Below are positions 60,870 to 64,000 of a DNA stretch of 64,000 bases, one piece after another. Source of the DNA: Occallatibacter riparius (GTDB lineage Bacteria > Acidobacteriota > Terriglobia > Terriglobales > Acidobacteriaceae); assembly GCF_025264625.1 (NCBI RefSeq), contig NZ_CP093313.1:3844001-3908000 (forward strand). Direction: 5' to 3'. How positions within the stretch are numbered: the first letter of the stretch is position 1; every line of letters begins with the position of its first letter. The notes beneath the pieces are model-generated. The model worked only from the letters and a program-made list of their open reading frames with translations, made no database searches and was not told the origin of the DNA. The position numbers were made by a program, and so were the translations under genes.

Positions 60870-62384
60870 ATGAACCTCGACATGCAGTGGAACGATCTCG
60901 TCCAGGAAGTCACTCACGTCGGCGCTCAGGGCGACAGCACGCAGCCCATCACCGGCATTGAATACGACTCGCGCCGCGTGCGCGCAGGCTCCGTCTTCGT
61001 CGCCATGAAGGGCGGCTCAACCGACGGCAACAAGTTCGCCGAGAAGGCCATCGCCTCCGGCGCCGCCGGCATCCTCACCGACTCCTCCGTCACCTTCGAC
61101 CACCTCATCGTCTACCACCCCGAGATCCCGATCCTCGAGGTCGAGCATGGCCGCCGCGCGCTGGCGCAAGTCTCTGCCGCATACTTCGGCCATCCCGAGC
61201 GAAGCCTCGCCGCCACCGGCATCACCGGCACCAACGGCAAAACCACCACGGCCTTCCTGGTCGAGTCGCTGCTGAACTCCGCTGCACGCACCTCCATCCT
61301 CATCGGCACCATCGAGTACCACGTCGCCGGCGAAGTCCGCCCCTCCATTCACACCACGCCCGAGTCGCGTGATGTCTTCGAGCTCCTCGCCGAGGGGGTC
61401 TACCGCGGTGCAACCGAGCTCGTTACGGAAGTCTCCAGCCACGCCCTCGATCAGGGCCGCGTCGCCTCTATCCCGTTTGACGTTGCCGTCTTCACCAACC
61501 TCACGCGCGATCACCTCGATTACCACCAGACCATGGAGAAGTACTACGCCGCCAAGCGCCTTCTCTTCGATGGAACGGTCTATCCCGCGCCGCGTGTCGC
61601 CGTCATCAACGCACACGATGAGCGCGCCCGCCAGCTAGCCGCCGCCGCACGCCGCGCCGGAGCCGAAGTCCGCACCTACGGCATCGGCCAGGGCGACTGG
61701 CGCGCCGTCGACCACAAGCTCACTCCCGGCGGCGCGGCCTTCACGCTCGAAACCCCGGCCGGTTCCGCGAAGGTAACATCGCGCCTCGCCGGCGAAGTCA
61801 ATATTCTGAATCTCCTCGCCGCCGTAGCCGCCGCCCACGCGCGCGGACTGACCTTCGATCAGCTCGTCACCGCGATTCCAACTCTTCAGCCGGTTCCCGG
61901 GCGCTTCCAGCCCGTCGATGCAGGCCAGACCTTCACTGTCATCGTTGACTACGCTCACACCGACGATGCGCTGCGCAATCTCACCGGCCTCGCGCGCCAG
62001 ATGCTTGGCGGCTCCGATGGCCGCGTCATCACAGTCTTTGGCTGCGGCGGCGACCGCGATCGCACCAAGCGCCCCAAAATGGGCGCAGCCGCGGGGGAGG
62101 GAAGCGACATCGTGATCGCTACCAGCGACAACCCGCGCTCTGAAGACCCGCTCGGCATCCTCGCTGAAATCGAGCCCGCGCTCAGAGCCACCGGAAAGCC
62201 CTATATCGTCGAGCCTGACCGCGCTGCAGCCATTCACCTTGCCGTGAGCAAAGCCAAGCCGCACGACATCGTCCTCATCGCCGGCAAGGGCCACGAGAAG
62301 GAGCAGATCCTCGCCGACCGCACCATCCCCTTCGACGACGCCGAAGTTGCCCGCGCGGCTCTCGCGGAACTCGGTCAGCACTGA
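60870..62384 (+). CDS. murE: UDP-MurNAc-tripeptide ligase MurE (meso-diaminopimelate type)
   Basis: 504 aa. Adds the third residue of the peptidoglycan stem peptide. ATP motif GTNGKTTT at 120-127; DNPRSEDP at 420-427, whose Arg is the hallmark of mDAP-using MurE. FTNLTRDHLDYHQTMEKYY (shortened to NLTRDHLDYH) supplies the carbamylated-Lys region. ATG 60870 follows the lipoprotein gene closely; ATG 60882 is possible. Couples with murF 25 bp downstream. Confidence 0.95.
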   Translation: MNLDMQWNDLVQEVTHVGAQGDSTQPITGIEYDSRRVRAGSVFVAMKGGSTDGNKFAEKAIASGAAGILTDSSVTFDHLIVYHPEIPILEVEHGRRALAQVSAAYFGHPERSLAATGITGTNGKTTTAFLVESLLNSAARTSILIGTIEYHVAGEVRPSIHTTPESRDVFELLAEGVYRGATELVTEVSSHALDQGRVASIPFDVAVFTNLTRDHLDYHQTMEKYYAAKRLLFDGTVYPAPRVAVINAHDERARQLAAAARRAGAEVRTYGIGQGDWRAVDHKLTPGGAAFTLETPAGSAKVTSRLAGEVNILNLLAAVAAAHARGLTFDQLVTAIPTLQPVPGRFQPVDAGQTFTVIVDYAHTDDALRNLTGLARQMLGGSDGRVITVFGCGGDRDRTKRPKMGAAAGEGSDIVIATSDNPRSEDPLGILAEIEPALRATGKPYIVEPDRAAAIHLAVSKAKPHDIVLIAGKGHEKEQILADRTIPFDDAEVARAALAELGQH

Positions 62385-62409
62385 GCCCAATGGGATAGGC
62401 TTAGACACG

Positions 62410-63816
62410 ATGAAGCTCACTCTCGCAGAAGCAGCGATGGGCGCCGGCGCGGTGCTCGATGCTCCCAATGTGCCGAACGCAGGCAGCGTCCTCCTGCAGG
62501 GCTATTCCATTGATTCGCGCACTATTGCTCCTGGAGAGCTCTTCTTCGCCGTGAAAGGCGAGCGCTTTGATGGTCACGATTTCATCACTGCCGCAGTCGA
62601 ACGTGGCGCTGCTGCCGCTGTCGTGTCGCGAGCCCGCGCTGCATCTCTGTCCGACTTGACCCTTGCCGTTCCATTGCTCCTCGCCGACGACCCGCTCACC
62701 GCGCTGCAATCGCTTGGCACGCACGTGCGCCGCCGGTGGGGCAAGCGCGTCATCGCCGTCACCGGCTCGGCCGGCAAAACTACCACCAAAGACGCCATCG
62801 CCGCCGCTCTCGGCGCGAAGTTTAACGTCCTCAAGTCGAAGGGCAATCTCAACAACAACTACGGCCTTCCGCTCCAACTGCTGCGCATCGAGCCCGAACA
62901 CGAGTGCGCTGTGGTCGAAATGGGCATGAACCATGCCGGCGAGATCGCCGCGCTCGCTCGGATCGCCAGCCCCGATTGGGGCGTGGTCACCAACGTCGGC
63001 ATGGCCCACGCGGAAAACTTCGCAGATGGCCAGTCCGGGATCGCGCGCGCCAAGTTCGAACTCGTCGAGTCTCTCCAGGCCTCCGGCGTCGCTTTCCTCA
63101 ACTGCGACGATCCCTACGTCTCGCAGTTCGGCCGCGACTTCGCCGGGCGCGCTGTCTACTTCGGCCGCGGCCCCTGCGCCGATCCGCAGATCATCGACGT
63201 GGCAGAAGACGAGCACGGCCTCAACATCCGCTATCGCGCTGGAGACGACGAGCACACGCTCGCCCTAAAGCTCGTCGGTGCACACAACGCCATCAATGCT
63301 ATGGCTGCGCTCGCCGTCGCACGCGAGGCCGGAGTGGAAATCGAATCCGCCGCCGCAGCGCTCACCGCGCTCACTCCCGGCGATAAGCGCGGCGAAACCA
63401 TCGCGCTGGCAGGCGCCACTATCCTCAACGATGCCTACAACTCCAACCCTGAGGCACTGCGCTCCATGATCCGCACCCTCGCCGTGCGGCCTGCGCAGCG
63501 CCGCATCCTCATTGCAGGCGAGATGCTCGAACTCGGCGAACACGCGCCGCGCCTTCATGCCGAATGCGGCAAAGCCGCGGCCGAAGCCGGCATCGATCTC
63601 GTAGTCGGCGTTCGCGGCAACGCGAACCACATCGCCGCCGCGTCCTGCATGGCCGGCGTGCCCTCGCTGTTTCTGCCTGACGCCGAGACGGCAGGCCACT
63701 GGCTTGCCGAGAACCTCCGGCCCGGTGACGTGGTCCTCATCAAGGGCTCCCGCGGCGTCCGCCTGGAACAAGCTATTGAAACGGCGAAGCAGATGCTCGC
63801 GCAATCGGGACGCTGA
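62410..63816 (+). CDS. murF: UDP-MurNAc-pentapeptide synthetase MurF
   Basis: 468 aa. Adds D-Ala-D-Ala to the stem peptide. SIDSRTIAPGELFFAVKG at 33-50, ATP loop GSAGKTTTKDAI at 119-130, NNNYGLPLQLL, MGMNHAGEI, NDAYNSNPEAL and KGSRGVRLEQ are all family motifs. Together with MurE it is the core of a small cell-wall operon; no mraY, murD or ftsW follows inside the window. Confidence 0.96.
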   Translation: MKLTLAEAAMGAGAVLDAPNVPNAGSVLLQGYSIDSRTIAPGELFFAVKGERFDGHDFITAAVERGAAAAVVSRARAASLSDLTLAVPLLLADDPLTALQSLGTHVRRRWGKRVIAVTGSAGKTTTKDAIAAALGAKFNVLKSKGNLNNNYGLPLQLLRIEPEHECAVVEMGMNHAGEIAALARIASPDWGVVTNVGMAHAENFADGQSGIARAKFELVESLQASGVAFLNCDDPYVSQFGRDFAGRAVYFGRGPCADPQIIDVAEDEHGLNIRYRAGDDEHTLALKLVGAHNAINAMAALAVAREAGVEIESAAAALTALTPGDKRGETIALAGATILNDAYNSNPEALRSMIRTLAVRPAQRRILIAGEMLELGEHAPRLHAECGKAAAEAGIDLVVGVRGNANHIAAASCMAGVPSLFLPDAETAGHWLAENLRPGDVVLIKGSRGVRLEQAIETAKQMLAQSGR

Positions 63817-63855
63817 CTCACCAGGAACCTTAAAACCTTACCCCGAGCAGGAAAC

Positions 63856-64000
63856 ATGCGCCTCAAACTCGTCATCCTCGCCCTTCTCCTCCTCACGCCT
63901 CTTGCCCGCGCCGTCGATCCAACCTGGACCCACGCCTTCCCGCCCTTCCGCATCGCCGGCAATCTCTACTACGTCGGCAGCGAAGAACTCGCCGCCTTCC
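63856..64000 (+). CDS. Subclass B3 metallo-beta-lactamase-like protein, N-terminal part (3' end outside window)
   Basis: 48 codons are visible. A signal peptide (LKLVILALLLLTPLARA) is followed by PTWTHAFPPFRIAGNLYYVG, which matches the opening strand of subclass B3 enzymes. The HxHxDH zinc motif would lie beyond the window. CAGGAA precedes the ATG by a few bases. It starts 40 bp after murF on the same strand. Real beta-lactamase activity is not shown by this fragment. Confidence 0.75.
   Translation, partial: MRLKLVILALLLLTPLARAVDPTWTHAFPPFRIAGNLYYVGSEELAAF

Noticed and set aside
1..64000. CRISPR arrays, tRNA or rRNA genes, transposases
   Set aside because: No regular spacer arrays, cloverleaf-like sequences or IS-type proteins were found; the repeats present are dispersed hairpins.

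Overview
The window looks like chromosomal DNA of an Acidobacteriota (Terriglobia / Acidobacteriaceae-like) bacterium. This rests on gene content typical of that group: fused aroDE, DUF3857-transglutaminase-TPR protein, phospholipase C-type phosphoesterase lipoprotein, GH2 and multicopper oxidase secreted enzymes, IPT/TIG and Ig-like surface proteins. It also rests on high GC, frequent TTG/GTG starts and many short hairpin repeats between genes. No database search was possible, so the taxonomic call is inference. No rRNA, tRNA, CRISPR array, transposase or phage gene was recognised.

Layout. 1-8.1 kb: end of a secreted metalloprotease-like Ig protein, nadA, a DinB protein, a TatA/B-tatC pair and a glutaminyl-cyclase-type M28 enzyme. 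8.5-20.8 kb: a pseudokinase-TonB fusion, TerC, an SH3-like lipoprotein, aroDE, an M3 oligopeptidase, small redox enzymes and pgeF. 20.8-44 kb: a repeat-rich stretch carrying six same-orientation twin-hairpin elements around a phosphoesterase lipoprotein, the 1396-aa DUF3857 protein, rplS, a two-component pair, a multicopper oxidase, GH2, malQ and an ABC exporter. 44-59.6 kb: an accessory-looking block in which most genes lie on the minus strand. 59.6-64 kb: a DHFR-family gene, a lipoprotein, murE-murF and the start of a subclass B3 metallo-beta-lactamase.

The most system-like part is 44.5-51.4 kb. A GAF-GAF sigma-54 activator lies upstream of, and on the same strand as, an RclA-type disulfide flavoreductase. 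The flavoreductase is followed by an ECF sigma factor, a DUF417 (RclC/YkgB-type) membrane protein and two alpha/beta hydrolases. A near-consensus -24/-12 promoter sits just before the flavoreductase start codon, and GACGGA/TCCGTC half-sites lie about 100-180 bp further upstream, where activator sites are expected. I read this as a reactive-chlorine/electrophile response unit wired to sigma-54 instead of the AraC-type RclR used in E. coli. A second unit at 53.2-58.9 kb pairs a divergent MocR-type regulator with a CMD / FAD monooxygenase / transglutaminase-like / SRPBCC operon that ends in a frameshifted rlmA.

Other points: two twin-hairpin repeats and a GGTCCC hairpin are translated as the tail of a hypothetical protein, including its stop codon. 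By eye the plus strand is G-rich through most of 1-44 kb and C-rich after 59.6 kb, which may mean the replication terminus or an island lies between.
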